A stretch of 64,000 bases of DNA, from assembly GCF_004349055.1 (NCBI RefSeq), contig NZ_SMKX01000021.1, positions 22,461 to 86,460 on the forward strand, given 5' to 3'. The first letter of the stretch is position 1. Every line of letters begins with the position of its first letter. The notes beneath the pieces were generated by a model, which did no database searches, was not told the DNA's origin, and was given only the letters and a program-made list of their open reading frames with translations. Positions 32,924 to 41,451 of this stretch are shown piece after piece. The position numbers were made by a program, and so were the translations under genes. Source of the stretch: Kribbella antibiotica. GTDB lineage: Bacteria; Actinomycetota; Actinomycetes; Propionibacteriales; Kribbellaceae.

Positions 32924-33129
32924 GCTGGGTGTGGCGGTTCGAGACCCCGACCGGCGCCGTCGTCGACCCGAGCGAGGTCGGTGGCACCGAGTTCACCGCT
33001 CAGGGTGACGCCGAGAGCTGGCTGGGCGAGATCTGGCGCGAGCTCGTCGAGAAGGGTGTCGGGCAGGTCTTCCTGCTCGAGGACGAGCGCGAGGTCTACG
33101 GCCCGATGTCGCTGGAGGCGCAGGAGTAG
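32920..33129 (+). CDS. Small conserved actinobacterial-type protein
   Basis: A 69-residue acidic protein starting MSWVWRFETPTGAVVD and ending YGPMSLEAQE. It has no signal or membrane segment. Similar small proteins (W-x-W-R-F/Y, then GDAESWLGE.WREL and V.LLEDEREVYGPMSL) are common in actinobacterial genomes as uncharacterised proteins; this is from memory of the family look, not a search. The ATG overlaps the aldo/keto reductase stop (ATGA), so it is co-translated. Function unknown. Confidence 0.75.
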   Translation: MSWVWRFETPTGAVVDPSEVGGTEFTAQGDAESWLGEIWRELVEKGVGQVFLLEDEREVYGPMSLEAQE

Positions 33130-33159
33130 CAGACACCTGCTAGGCATTACGCTGCTTGG

Positions 33160-33846
33160 GTGATTGCTAAGCGACTGCTTCTTAGTCTGGTGGCGGGCCT
33201 GCTGCTCGCCGGGACCGCCGCCACCCAGGCGCATGCCGAGGACGGCTTCCGTTTCTGGGGTTACTACCAGTGGACGTCGCCCAGTTGGGCGTTCGCGCAG
33301 AAGGGCCCGGACGGCGTCGTACCGGCGGACGGGTCCGTCGAAGGCTGGCGGTACGCCGTCGGTGGCGCGAAGCCGCGAGTGCCTCGGGCCAAGGGTGACT
33401 TCGAGGCGATCTGCCGCGATGTGCCGGCCGAGGCAGGTAAGAAGCGGGTGGCCGTCGTGGTCGACCCCGGTACGGCGGACGACGAGCCGACCGGGGATCG
33501 CGCCGGCGAGGCCACCGGGACCTGTGTGGTGACGGACCCCAAGTCGAACGGCGCGCAGGTGCTGTCCGCAGTCGGGCCGACCCGGCTCGAGAAGGGCCTG
33601 ACCTGCGGGATCAAGGGCTACCCGGTCAAGGGCTGCGGTGAGCCGGTGAAGAGCATCCAGGTGCCGGCCACCGACACTCCGGTGACGCTACAGATCACGG
33701 CCCCGAGCGGCTCGTCGCGGCCGACCGGATCGCTGGAGAACGACGTCCAGGGCAGTGCCATGTGGTGGCCGCTGGCGTTGGTGGTGCTGCTTGTCGGCGG
33801 TTTGATCGCGGGCGGTGTGACTCTCGTGCGCCGCCGGCGCACGTAG
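33160..33846 (+). CDS. SCO2322-like secreted, membrane-tethered protein
   Basis: A 228-residue protein with a clear signal peptide (MIAKRLLLSLVAGLLLAGTA..., cleavage likely after AHA at about 26), an extracytoplasmic domain with four cysteines (two near 82-126, two at CGIKGYPVKGC), and a C-terminal membrane segment (about 200-222) followed by RRRR. This is the layout of the SCO2322 family, found next to CbiQ-type ECF transporter genes in actinobacteria. It may catch substrate for the transporter at the outer face (inference). The start is a GTG; its TAG shares a base with the next GTG (TAGTG, 33844-33848), so it heads the ECF operon. No cobalamin riboswitch fits in the 30-base gap before it. 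Confidence 0.82.
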   Translation: MIAKRLLLSLVAGLLLAGTAATQAHAEDGFRFWGYYQWTSPSWAFAQKGPDGVVPADGSVEGWRYAVGGAKPRVPRAKGDFEAICRDVPAEAGKKRVAVVVDPGTADDEPTGDRAGEATGTCVVTDPKSNGAQVLSAVGPTRLEKGLTCGIKGYPVKGCGEPVKSIQVPATDTPVTLQITAPSGSSRPTGSLENDVQGSAMWWPLALVVLLVGGLIAGGVTLVRRRRT

Positions 33847-34934
33847 TGCGTGCTGTCGACCGCTTGACGCTCCCCCGGGCGCTGCATCCCGGGGCTTGGT
33901 GGTTGTGGGCACTCGGGATGGCGGTCGCCGCCAGCCGGACCCGGAATCCCGTGCTGCTCGTCCTGATCCTGGTGGTGACCGGGTTCGTGGTGGCAGCCCG
34001 CCGTACCGATGCTCCGTGGGCGCACAGCTTCACTGCGTTCCTCAAGCTCGGTCTGGCGGTGATCGGGATCCGGATCGTCCTGCAGGCGCTGCTGTCGACG
34101 CGCTCGCAGGGCAACATCGTGCTGTTCACGCTGCCGCAGATCCCCTTGCCAGGCTGGGCTGCTGGGGTCAAGCTCGGCGGACAGGTCACTTTGGAGGCGG
34201 TCCTCACCGCCCTGTACGACGGCGGGCAGCTGGCCGTCATGTTGTGTTGTATCGGTGCGGCCAACGCACTGGCCAGTCCCAAGCGGCTGCTCAAGTCGTT
34301 GCCTGGGGCCCTCTATGAGATGGGTGTGGCCTGCGTGGTCGCTCTGACCTTCGCACCGCAGTTGGTGACCGACGCGCGCCGCATCCGGGCCGCCCGGCGG
34401 TTGCGCGGGCGGACACGCGGTTCGTTCCGGACCACGGCAATGCCGGTGCTGGAGGGCGCGTTGGACAGGTCGGTGGAGCTGGCCGCAGCGATGGATTCGC
34501 GTGGCTACGGCCGGACTGCTCAGGTCCCGCGCCGGCAGCGGCAGCTCACCGGGTTGTGCGTACTTCTGGGGTTGCTGGGCATTCTGCTCGGCGTTTACGC
34601 GCTGCTGACGGACTCACTCGCCTTCCCGTTCGCCCTGACCGCACTGGCGATCGGACTCCTGCTGGCGGTCAGCGCACTCGGCATTGGCCGGCAGCGGGTG
34701 ACGCGGACGCGCTATCGGCCCGATCCGTGGGCGCTGCCCGAGTGGCTGGTGACTGCGGCCGGTGCGGTCGCAGCCGCGGTCATGGTGGTCGCTGCGGTGC
34801 GAGGGGTGCACGGACTACTGCTGGACGGCCCACTCGTCGTACCGCCGATTCCACTGCTGCCGGTGGTCGGCGTACTGATCGGACTGGCGCCAGCACTGGT
34901 CGCACCGCCGGTCAGAGTGGGGGCTGCAGCGTGA
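33846..34934 (+). CDS. ECF transporter T component (CbiQ/EcfT family)
   Basis: A 362-residue membrane protein with about six to eight hydrophobic segments. The cytoplasmic coupling helices include the ECF-T signature ARR: AARRLRGRTRG (about 180-190) and AAMDSRGYGRT (about 215-225). The T component transmits ATPase motion to the substrate-binding S component. The GTG at 33846 is used because it overlaps the previous stop; the in-frame extension to 33762 is inside the SCO2322-like gene. It is coupled to the ATPase gene by a GTGA overlap (34931-34934). Confidence 0.88.
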   Translation: MRAVDRLTLPRALHPGAWWLWALGMAVAASRTRNPVLLVLILVVTGFVVAARRTDAPWAHSFTAFLKLGLAVIGIRIVLQALLSTRSQGNIVLFTLPQIPLPGWAAGVKLGGQVTLEAVLTALYDGGQLAVMLCCIGAANALASPKRLLKSLPGALYEMGVACVVALTFAPQLVTDARRIRAARRLRGRTRGSFRTTAMPVLEGALDRSVELAAAMDSRGYGRTAQVPRRQRQLTGLCVLLGLLGILLGVYALLTDSLAFPFALTALAIGLLLAVSALGIGRQRVTRTRYRPDPWALPEWLVTAAGAVAAAVMVVAAVRGVHGLLLDGPLVVPPIPLLPVVGVLIGLAPALVAPPVRVGAAA

Positions 34935-36541
34935 TCGAATTCGACCGGGTGACGATCACGTACGACCGCGCGGTGGCGCCCGCCGTACGGGATGTGAGCT
35001 TCACGGTGCCGGAAGGTGAGCTGGCGCTCGTGATTGGGCGGACCGGCTCCGGCAAGTCCACCTTGTTGCGGGCGATCAACGGTCTGGTGCCCCACTTCAC
35101 CGGCGGGACGCTGGCCGGACGGGTGCTGGTGAACGGGCGGGACACGCGCGAGTATCGGCCGCGTGATCTGGCCGACGTGGTCGGGTTCGTCGGGCAGGAC
35201 CCGATGACCGGGTTCGTCACCGACACCGTGGAGGACGAGCTCGCGTACAGCATGGAGTCCCTCGGTACGGCGCCTGACGTGATGCGGCGCCGGGTTGAGG
35301 AGACGCTGGATCTGCTGGGGCTGGCCGACGTCCGGGATCGGGCGCTGACGTCGCTGTCCGGTGGCCAACGGCAACGAACCGCTATCGGGGCTGCACTGAC
35401 TTCGCACCCTGCTGTGCTCGTGCTGGACGAGCCGACCTCGGCACTGGACCCACAGGCGGCTGAGGAGGTGCTGGCCGCGTTGCAGCGGCTTGTGCACGAC
35501 CTGGGTGTCACTGTGGTGATGGCGGAGCATCGGCTGGAGCGGGTGATCCAGTACGCCGACCGTGTGATCGAGGTGCCAGGCGGGATCGGCCTGGTGTCGA
35601 CCGGGCTGCCGGCGGACCAGATGGTGACCGCACCGGTCGCACCGCCGGTCGTGGAACTCGGGCGGCTGGCAGGATGGTCTCCCCTGCCGTTGTCGGTGCG
35701 GGATGCACGGCGCGCTGCCGTAGCGCTGCGGAGTCAGCTGGCTGATGTGCAGCCGTTACGGCGGCCTACGGTGACTGGCGCCGAGTTAGCCCGGTGCAGT
35801 GAGCTCGTCGTTGGCTACGGAGCTGTGACTGCCTTGCGTGGCGTGTCTGTCAGCATCCGGGCCGGTGAAATCGTTGCAGTGATGGGCCGCAACGGCGCTG
35901 GGAAGTCCACACTGCTCAACGCGCTGGTGGGGATCGTCCCGCCGCGCTCCGGCACGGTGACCGCCGCTGGAGCCGACCCACGCCGTACCCGGCCGGCCAA
36001 ACTGGTCAAGGCGGTCGGACTGGTTCCACAGGAGCCGGCTGATCTGTTGTATGCGGCAACAGTCGCAGACGAGTGCTCTGGCGCCGATGCGGACTTCCGG
36101 GTCGCGGCTGGGACCTGCCGGGCGGTCCTGGAGCGGCTGGCACCAGGTGTGGACGACCAACTGCATCCACGGGACCTGTCCGAGGGACAGCGGTTGTGTC
36201 TGGCACTGGCCGTCGTACTGTGTGGTGCTCCGCCGTTGTTGCTGCTCGACGAGCCCACGCGAGGGCTGGACTACGGCGCTAAGCGACGGCTGGTCGAGAT
36301 CCTGCGGGAGCTGGCAGCGGCAGGGCATGCGGTCGTGCTGTCGACACATGACGTCGAGATGGTCGCTGAGGTCGCCACTCGGGTGATGGTGCTTGCTGAC
36401 GGTGAGCTGGTGAGTGAGGGCGAGACTGCGACCGTGGTGGCGGACTCCCCCGCCTTTGCGCCGCAGGTGGCGAAGATTCTGGCCCCACTGACGTTCTTGA
36501 CTGTCGGCGAGGTCGCCACGGCTCTGGAGCGCGCATCGTGA
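34931..36541 (+). CDS. ECF transporter fused double ATPase
   Basis: A 536-residue protein with two ABC ATPase domains in one chain. Domain 1 (about 1-240) has Walker A GRTGSGKST (36-44), signature SLSGGQRQR (about 138-146) and VLVLDEPTSALD. Domain 2 (about 285-530) has Walker A GRNGAGKST (about 318-326), LLLLDEPTRGLD and a weaker signature, DLSEGQRL. The fused form replaces separate EcfA and EcfA' subunits. It energises vitamin uptake with the T and S components on either side. The gene carries two TTA leucine codons (35756-35758 and 35786-35788), rare in such GC-rich DNA. Confidence 0.9.
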   Translation: MIEFDRVTITYDRAVAPAVRDVSFTVPEGELALVIGRTGSGKSTLLRAINGLVPHFTGGTLAGRVLVNGRDTREYRPRDLADVVGFVGQDPMTGFVTDTVEDELAYSMESLGTAPDVMRRRVEETLDLLGLADVRDRALTSLSGGQRQRTAIGAALTSHPAVLVLDEPTSALDPQAAEEVLAALQRLVHDLGVTVVMAEHRLERVIQYADRVIEVPGGIGLVSTGLPADQMVTAPVAPPVVELGRLAGWSPLPLSVRDARRAAVALRSQLADVQPLRRPTVTGAELARCSELVVGYGAVTALRGVSVSIRAGEIVAVMGRNGAGKSTLLNALVGIVPPRSGTVTAAGADPRRTRPAKLVKAVGLVPQEPADLLYAATVADECSGADADFRVAAGTCRAVLERLAPGVDDQLHPRDLSEGQRLCLALAVVLCGAPPLLLLDEPTRGLDYGAKRRLVEILRELAAAGHAVVLSTHDVEMVAEVATRVMVLADGELVSEGETATVVADSPAFAPQVAKILAPLTFLTVGEVATALERAS

Positions 36542-37347
36542 ACCTGATCCGGCTGCGGCCACGCAGCACCGGCACGCTGTTGCTGGCGTCGCTGGTTGGC
36601 GTGGTGGCGTTCGCCTGGCCGCTGTTATGGCGGACTGACCAGGCCGGTGCGTCGGCGATTGGCCACACGACCGATGCGCCGTGGCTGTTCGTTCTGCTGC
36701 TGCCCCTGCTAGTGGCCGTCGTACTGGCTGAGCTGTCCGAGTCAGGGATCGATGCGAAGGTCATCTCCCTGCTGGGGATGCTGGCTGCGGTCGGTGCGGC
36801 GCTGCGGACCTTGGGTCCGGGTACTGCGGGGCTGGAGCCGGGGTTCTTCCTGCTGGTGCTGGCCGGGCGAGCCTTCGGGGCCGGCTTCGGCTTCGTCCTC
36901 GGGTCCGTGTCGCTGCTCGGTGGTGCGCTGATCAGTGGTGGCGTCGGGCCGTGGATGCCGTTCCAGATGTTCGCCTGCGCGTGGGTGGGCTGCTTCGCTG
37001 GCCTGCTGCCACGGGTGGGCGGTCGGCTCGAGTTGCTGCTGCTGGCTGCCTACTCTGTCGTGGCCGGTCTGCTGTACGGCGTGGTGATGAACCTGTGGTT
37101 CTGGCCGTACGCCACCTTCGGCAGCGACTTCTCCTTCATCCCGGGCGATGCACTGGTCGACAACCTGCACAGGTACCTTCTGTTCGTCGTGGCGACGTCT
37201 CTCGGCTGGGACATCCCGCGCGGCGTGCTGTGCGCCGTACTGGTGCTGGCACTCGGCCGACCGGTGCTGAACGCCTTCCGCCGGACCGCCCGGAAGGCTG
37301 CCTTCGACACCCCGGTCCTGTTCGAGCCTAGGAGTCCGCATGTCTGA
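36538..37347 (+). CDS. ECF transporter S component (probable corrinoid or related uptake)
   Basis: A 269-residue membrane protein with about six hydrophobic segments, of the ECF S-component type: a small, Gly-rich integral membrane protein with GAGFGFVLGSVSLLGGALISGGVGPWMPFQM (about 120-150). S components bind the vitamin. Position between the ATPase and cobU-cobS suggests cobalamin, cobinamide or a cobalamin-related substrate; this is inference from neighbours. The GTG start overlaps the ATPase stop (36538-36541), and its 3' end overlaps cobU by eight bases. One TTA codon lies at 36625-36627 (codon 30). Confidence 0.82.
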   Translation: MNLIRLRPRSTGTLLLASLVGVVAFAWPLLWRTDQAGASAIGHTTDAPWLFVLLLPLLVAVVLAELSESGIDAKVISLLGMLAAVGAALRTLGPGTAGLEPGFFLLVLAGRAFGAGFGFVLGSVSLLGGALISGGVGPWMPFQMFACAWVGCFAGLLPRVGGRLELLLLAAYSVVAGLLYGVVMNLWFWPYATFGSDFSFIPGDALVDNLHRYLLFVVATSLGWDIPRGVLCAVLVLALGRPVLNAFRRTARKAAFDTPVLFEPRSPHV

Positions 37348-37867
37348 CCGCACCCTCATCCTCGGCGGCGCCCGCTCGGGCAAGTCGCTCGCGGCCGAGC
37401 GGCTGCTGTCCGCCGTGCCGGACGTTCTGTACGTCGCCACCGGCGGAGACGACTCCGGTAGCAGCGAGTGGGCAGCCCGGGTGGCCAAGCACCAGTCACG
37501 CCGCCCAGCCTCCTGGGGCCTGGTCGAGACGATCGACCTCGTCCCCCTGCTCTCGGCTGCCGGTCCCCCGCTGCTGATCGACTGCCTGACCCTCTGGCTC
37601 TCGCGCACCATGGACTCGCTCGACATCTGGTCCGACCTGGACCGCTTTGGGCTCGTCGAGGATCGCATCGCCGCCTTGACCACCGCCTGGTCCACCACCG
37701 GCCGCCGTGTGGTTGCTGTCAGCAACGACATCGGCGCCGGCGTGGTCCCCGCCGACCCCGGCACCCGACTCTTCCGCGACCTGATGGGCCGCCTCAACAC
37801 GGGCATCTCGCTCGCCTCCGACCAGGCCCTCTACACCATCGCCGGCCGAACCCTTCCCCTCACATGA
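37340..37867 (+). CDS. cobU: Adenosylcobinamide kinase/guanylyltransferase CobU
   Basis: A 175-residue enzyme of normal CobU length. The P-loop GGARSGKS (9-16) is followed by YVATGGDD, HQSRRPASWGLVE (with the His that takes GMP expected in this region), a LLIDCLTLWLS strand (about 78-88) and VVAVSNDIGAGVVP (about 118-131). It phosphorylates adenosylcobinamide and adds GMP, giving AdoCbi-GDP for CobS. It overlaps the ECF S component by eight bases and cobS by four, so uptake and salvage are co-expressed. Confidence 0.93.
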   Translation: MSDRTLILGGARSGKSLAAERLLSAVPDVLYVATGGDDSGSSEWAARVAKHQSRRPASWGLVETIDLVPLLSAAGPPLLIDCLTLWLSRTMDSLDIWSDLDRFGLVEDRIAALTTAWSTTGRRVVAVSNDIGAGVVPADPGTRLFRDLMGRLNTGISLASDQALYTIAGRTLPLT

Positions 37868-38628
37868 TCGACTCACTCCGCCTGGCTTTCGGCCTCCTGA
37901 GCGTCCTCCCCGCCGGCATGCCGTCCCACGTCGACCGCACCGTCGGGCGCCGCGCCATGCTGCTCGCGCCTCTGGTCGGCGCTGTCCTGGGCGGCATCGC
38001 GGCCGGCGTCGTCGCGCTCGTGCAGTTGGTCCGCCCCGACGCCGACCTGCTCGCGGCGGTCCTCGCCGTACTGGTCGTGGCTGGGCTGTCCGGCGGCCTT
38101 CACCTCGACGGCCTGGCCGACTTCGCCGACGCCCTGGCCAGCCGCCGCGACCGCGAAACCATGCTCCGCATCATGAAGCAGAGCGACATCGGCCCCTTCG
38201 GCGTCATCAGCATCGTCGGCTCACTCTTGATCGACATCGCCGCCCTCACCGCGTGCATCCAGTCCGGCTTCGGCTGGCAAGCAATCCTCATCGCCACCAC
38301 CGCCAGCCGCCTCACCCTCGTCTGGACCTGCCGAACCACCGTCCCCTCCGCCCGCCCCGACGGCCTCGGCGCAGTCGTCGCCGCGACCGTCCCGACACCG
38401 GCCGCAGTCCTCAGCACCCTCGTCGTACTGGCTGCAGCCTCAGCCCTGGCGTGGCTCACCGGCTCTTCTGTCCACGCCGCCGCCATCGCCGTACTCCTGG
38501 CCACCGCAGCCGCCCTGGCGACCACCCACCGAGCCCGAACCACCCTCGGCGGCACAACCGGCGATGTACTGGGCGCAGCCATCGAACTCGCCCTCGCCGT
38601 GGCCCTCACCGCCCTAGCCCTCGTTTAG
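37864..38628 (+). CDS. cobS: Adenosylcobinamide-GDP ribazoletransferase CobS
   Basis: A 254-residue membrane enzyme that joins AdoCbi-GDP to alpha-ribazole, the last step of cobalamin assembly. The N-terminus (DSLRLAFGLLSVLPAG) and the acidic motif GGLHLDGLADFADALAS (about 78-94), which binds metal and substrate, are diagnostic. Several membrane helices follow, with an Ala-rich C-terminus. The ATG at 37864 overlaps the cobU stop; the long in-frame extension to 37468 is an artefact. The TAG at its end overlaps the stop of the convergent SARP gene by four bases. Confidence 0.93.
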   Translation: MIDSLRLAFGLLSVLPAGMPSHVDRTVGRRAMLLAPLVGAVLGGIAAGVVALVQLVRPDADLLAAVLAVLVVAGLSGGLHLDGLADFADALASRRDRETMLRIMKQSDIGPFGVISIVGSLLIDIAALTACIQSGFGWQAILIATTASRLTLVWTCRTTVPSARPDGLGAVVAATVPTPAAVLSTLVVLAAASALAWLTGSSVHAAAIAVLLATAAALATTHRARTTLGGTTGDVLGAAIELALAVALTALALV

Positions 38629-41447
38629 GCGTTGGCTGGGTCGCGAGGGTCAGTGTCGATGACCCCTTGGATGTAGTTGGCAACAGACGTGTCCCCGCGG
38701 CCCGCTACGAACTCGATCACCTCAAGGCGGATCCGGCGGCCTTCAGCGAACTCACCTGCCGTCATCGCAATGTCGGCATCGGCCAGACCGATCCGGATAC
38801 GTAGATGGGGGTCAGCTACCTGGACGTAAATGGTCCTGGGCACGTCCATCAGTGAGCGGGCGTCGGCGATGTTGCCCTGCTTTGCTCTGACGCCGGCCAG
38901 GAGGCAGTGCGCCTGGGCGAGGCAGTCGTCGGCGGACAGGGCGCGGGCAGTCGCCGCTGCTGCGATCAGGTGCTCTGCGGCCTGCTCGTACCTCTTCACC
39001 TCGGCGTAGATCTCGCCGACGAGGAGCCTGCTTTCGGCCTGGGCGGTGCTGTTTGGCGATGCGAGCACCACTGCCTGCTCTCCCCAGCGCACGGCAGCCT
39101 CGTAGTCGTGCAGCTCCACTGCGATGGCGGCCAGTCTGCAAACGGCGAAGACCCGAAGATACTCGGGACCGTCCATGCGATCGATCAACGCGAGTGCCAA
39201 GAGTCCGTGCCGATGAGCGTCCTGATACCTGGCCAGGCGCAGTGCCGACTCCGCGAGCTGCATTTCAGCCCTGGTCTGCAGGTCGAGCGAGCCGGTCTGT
39301 CCGGCCAGCTCGCGGAGCCGGAGGCCCGCGCTCCACTGATCGGCGGGCGTGCCCGGATGTTTCATCCACAACGCCAGCTCCAGCCTGACCGAAAGCTCGA
39401 GGGGACCAGTCTCGGCAACGACCTCGGCAATCGTTTGGAACAGCTGGTTGTGCGGCTCGCGATAGCCACGGAGGCTGAGGTAGCCGCTCAGCAGGAGCGT
39501 GAGCGTCCCCGCGAGCTCGGGTTGACCAGCGCCAAGAGCAGAGCGGGCTGCGGCATCAATGAGGGACCAACTGGCCTCGAACCACTGAATCGCGTCGGCC
39601 TCTATCTCGCCTTCGGCCTCCGGGAGCACCGGCGTTGCGGGGGTCTCCAGGTGTGCCGCGAGGGTCCAGCCGTGGTTGAGGCCGGAGTCGGCCAGTGCCG
39701 TCAGCCGATGGACCGCTTCGAAATAGCGCTGCCGAGTGGGTGCGGGATCGCCCGCGAGCTGTTCCGTGGCGTAGGACCGAACCAGGGCGTGCATCTTGTA
39801 ACGGCGCAGCGGTTCGACCGCGACGAGTTCGACCAAGCCCAGATCGACCAGCTGCTCGAACGCCGCCGTACCGGCCAACTCGTCGTGGCCCAGCAGCGGC
39901 GCCGCCACCCAGGCAGGGAACTCCGTCACTCCAACCAACGAGAGCCCAGCCAGTAACTGCGCCGTCCGAGGCTCAGCCAACGCGAGACTGCGATCCAGAC
40001 TCGTCCGTACGGCGAGGTCACCCGCCACCATCGAGTCGAGCGTCAACGAACCCGCCAGCGCCGGCAGCAACTCATCCCCGGACAAAGCAAGCCGCGAACC
40101 AACAATCCGCAGCGCCAGCGGCAGCCCGGCCGAGTGCTCGACCAACACCTCGATCGCTTCCTGATCCCGAACCGGCCGACCAATCAGCCGCAGCAGAAGA
40201 CCCCGGCTCACCTCCGGATCAAGCCCCACGACCTGGCGATGCACCGCGGTGACCAACTCAGGCAGCGGCGCGCGCGACGTCACGATCACCGCGCTCCGCG
40301 ATCCAGCCGGTAGCAACTGCTCAACCGTTCCACTGTCAAGCGCGTCATCCAGCACCAGCAGGAGCGCCAGGTCCGTCGTGCGCTGAAGAAAGACCTCACG
40401 CCGTTCCGGCAGATCGTCCGGGATTTCACCGGACGACAGCCCCAGCGACCGCAACATCCGCCCCAGCAACGTCCGCGCCGGAACCGGCTCCCCAGCCACG
40501 TCCTGCAGCCGCGCGAACAACTGCCCGTCAGGAAACGCATCCGCCGCCAGATGCCCAATCCGCGTAGCAGCCGCAGACTTCCCAACCCCCGCAGCACCCC
40601 ACAAACAAATCGTCGCCGCGTCCACCTTCAACGCCCGTACGGCGTCCGCCAGCAACTCGTCACGCCCAACCAGCAGCGAGATGTCGACCGGCAGTTCGCG
40701 CGGCACCGTGTCGTCGGACACGGCACGATCCACCGGATCGTTGCGCAAGATCGCCGAGTACAACCGACGCAGGGCAGGCGCGGGCTCCAAACCGAACTGA
40801 TCAGACAGTGTCGCCGCCACATCGGCGTACACCTCCAGTGCTTCCTGCCGTCGCCCTGTCAGGTGCAGCGCCGTCATCCACGCCGCCACGGTGGCTTCCC
40901 GCGTCGGGTCCTGCGCGACGACAGCCGGCAACTCATCGAGCAGCTTGGCGTGCAACCCCGCGGCGAGGTCAGCCTGGATCCGCTCGTCAACCGCCCGGCG
41001 CCGCTCCTCCTCGATCGGAACGCAGAGCCGATCACGAATCGCGCGGTCCACCAACTCGGGCAGCAGCTCTCCACGCCACAGCGCCAACGCCGTACGCAGC
41101 GCTGTCCCTCGCTCGGCGGCATTCCCCAACCCGCGAGCCTCGGCAACACCAGCCCGAAACCGTTCCAGATCGACACTCCCGACCGGCGCCCGTACGGCGT
41201 ACCCGTCCCGACTGCCATCGATCGCGATCCCGGCCTTGCGCAGCCGGGAAACGTAGACCTGCAAGGCGCCCCGCGCATCCTCGGGCGGATCATCCGGCCA
41301 GACCAGATCGATCAGCTGCTCCGTCGGCAGCGACTCATTTGCCCTCAGCAACAAACTCGCGAGCAGCAACCGCTCCTGCCGCCGTACCAGCTTGATCTCG
41401 GCCGCACCGTCGTGGACCTCGAGCGCCCCCAGCAATCGGAAGTCCAC
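38625..41447 (-). CDS. AfsR/SARP-type regulator, tandem copy 1 (last in operon)
   Basis: A 940-residue SARP with STAND domains. The order is an OmpR-like winged helix (about 1-95, DFRLLGALEVHDG ... VYVSRLRKAG), BTAD (about 97-243), NB-ARC ATPase with P-loop WGAAGVGKS (about 280-289), LLLVLDDAL (Walker B) and VIVTSRAPLPE, then TPR-like helical repeats to the end. Such proteins activate promoters after an NTP- and ligand-controlled switch. The start is a GTG four bases after the stop of copy 2. A TTA codon lies at 39954-39956 (codon 498). It is co-directional with copies 2 and 3 and the opp genes. The target is not visible; the nearest divergent or downstream genes are cobUS, which converge on it. 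Confidence 0.9.
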   Translation of the reverse strand: MDFRLLGALEVHDGAAEIKLVRRQERLLLASLLLRANESLPTEQLIDLVWPDDPPEDARGALQVYVSRLRKAGIAIDGSRDGYAVRAPVGSVDLERFRAGVAEARGLGNAAERGTALRTALALWRGELLPELVDRAIRDRLCVPIEEERRRAVDERIQADLAAGLHAKLLDELPAVVAQDPTREATVAAWMTALHLTGRRQEALEVYADVAATLSDQFGLEPAPALRRLYSAILRNDPVDRAVSDDTVPRELPVDISLLVGRDELLADAVRALKVDAATICLWGAAGVGKSAAATRIGHLAADAFPDGQLFARLQDVAGEPVPARTLLGRMLRSLGLSSGEIPDDLPERREVFLQRTTDLALLLVLDDALDSGTVEQLLPAGSRSAVIVTSRAPLPELVTAVHRQVVGLDPEVSRGLLLRLIGRPVRDQEAIEVLVEHSAGLPLALRIVGSRLALSGDELLPALAGSLTLDSMVAGDLAVRTSLDRSLALAEPRTAQLLAGLSLVGVTEFPAWVAAPLLGHDELAGTAAFEQLVDLGLVELVAVEPLRRYKMHALVRSYATEQLAGDPAPTRQRYFEAVHRLTALADSGLNHGWTLAAHLETPATPVLPEAEGEIEADAIQWFEASWSLIDAAARSALGAGQPELAGTLTLLLSGYLSLRGYREPHNQLFQTIAEVVAETGPLELSVRLELALWMKHPGTPADQWSAGLRLRELAGQTGSLDLQTRAEMQLAESALRLARYQDAHRHGLLALALIDRMDGPEYLRVFAVCRLAAIAVELHDYEAAVRWGEQAVVLASPNSTAQAESRLLVGEIYAEVKRYEQAAEHLIAAAATARALSADDCLAQAHCLLAGVRAKQGNIADARSLMDVPRTIYVQVADPHLRIRIGLADADIAMTAGEFAEGRRIRLEVIEFVAGRGDTSVANYIQGVIDTDPRDPANA
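41374..41447. repeat. Near-identical DNA block at the start of SARP copies 1 and 2
   Basis: The stretch 41374-41411 (38 bases) is identical to 44228-44265 in copy 2, and a 21-base stretch just downstream in the gene (TCATTTGCCCTCAGCAACAAA on the plus strand) is also shared. The matching part of copy 3 (about 47092-47163) is similar but less exact. This points to a recent tandem duplication or gene conversion among the SARP genes. Confidence 0.7.
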
Positions 41448-41451
41448 CTAC

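Noticed and set aside
33130..33159. Possible cobalamin riboswitch before the ECF/cobUS operon
   Set aside because: Only 30 bases are available, far too short; a 6-base-pair hairpin (TAGCAG/CTGCTA) there is not a riboswitch.
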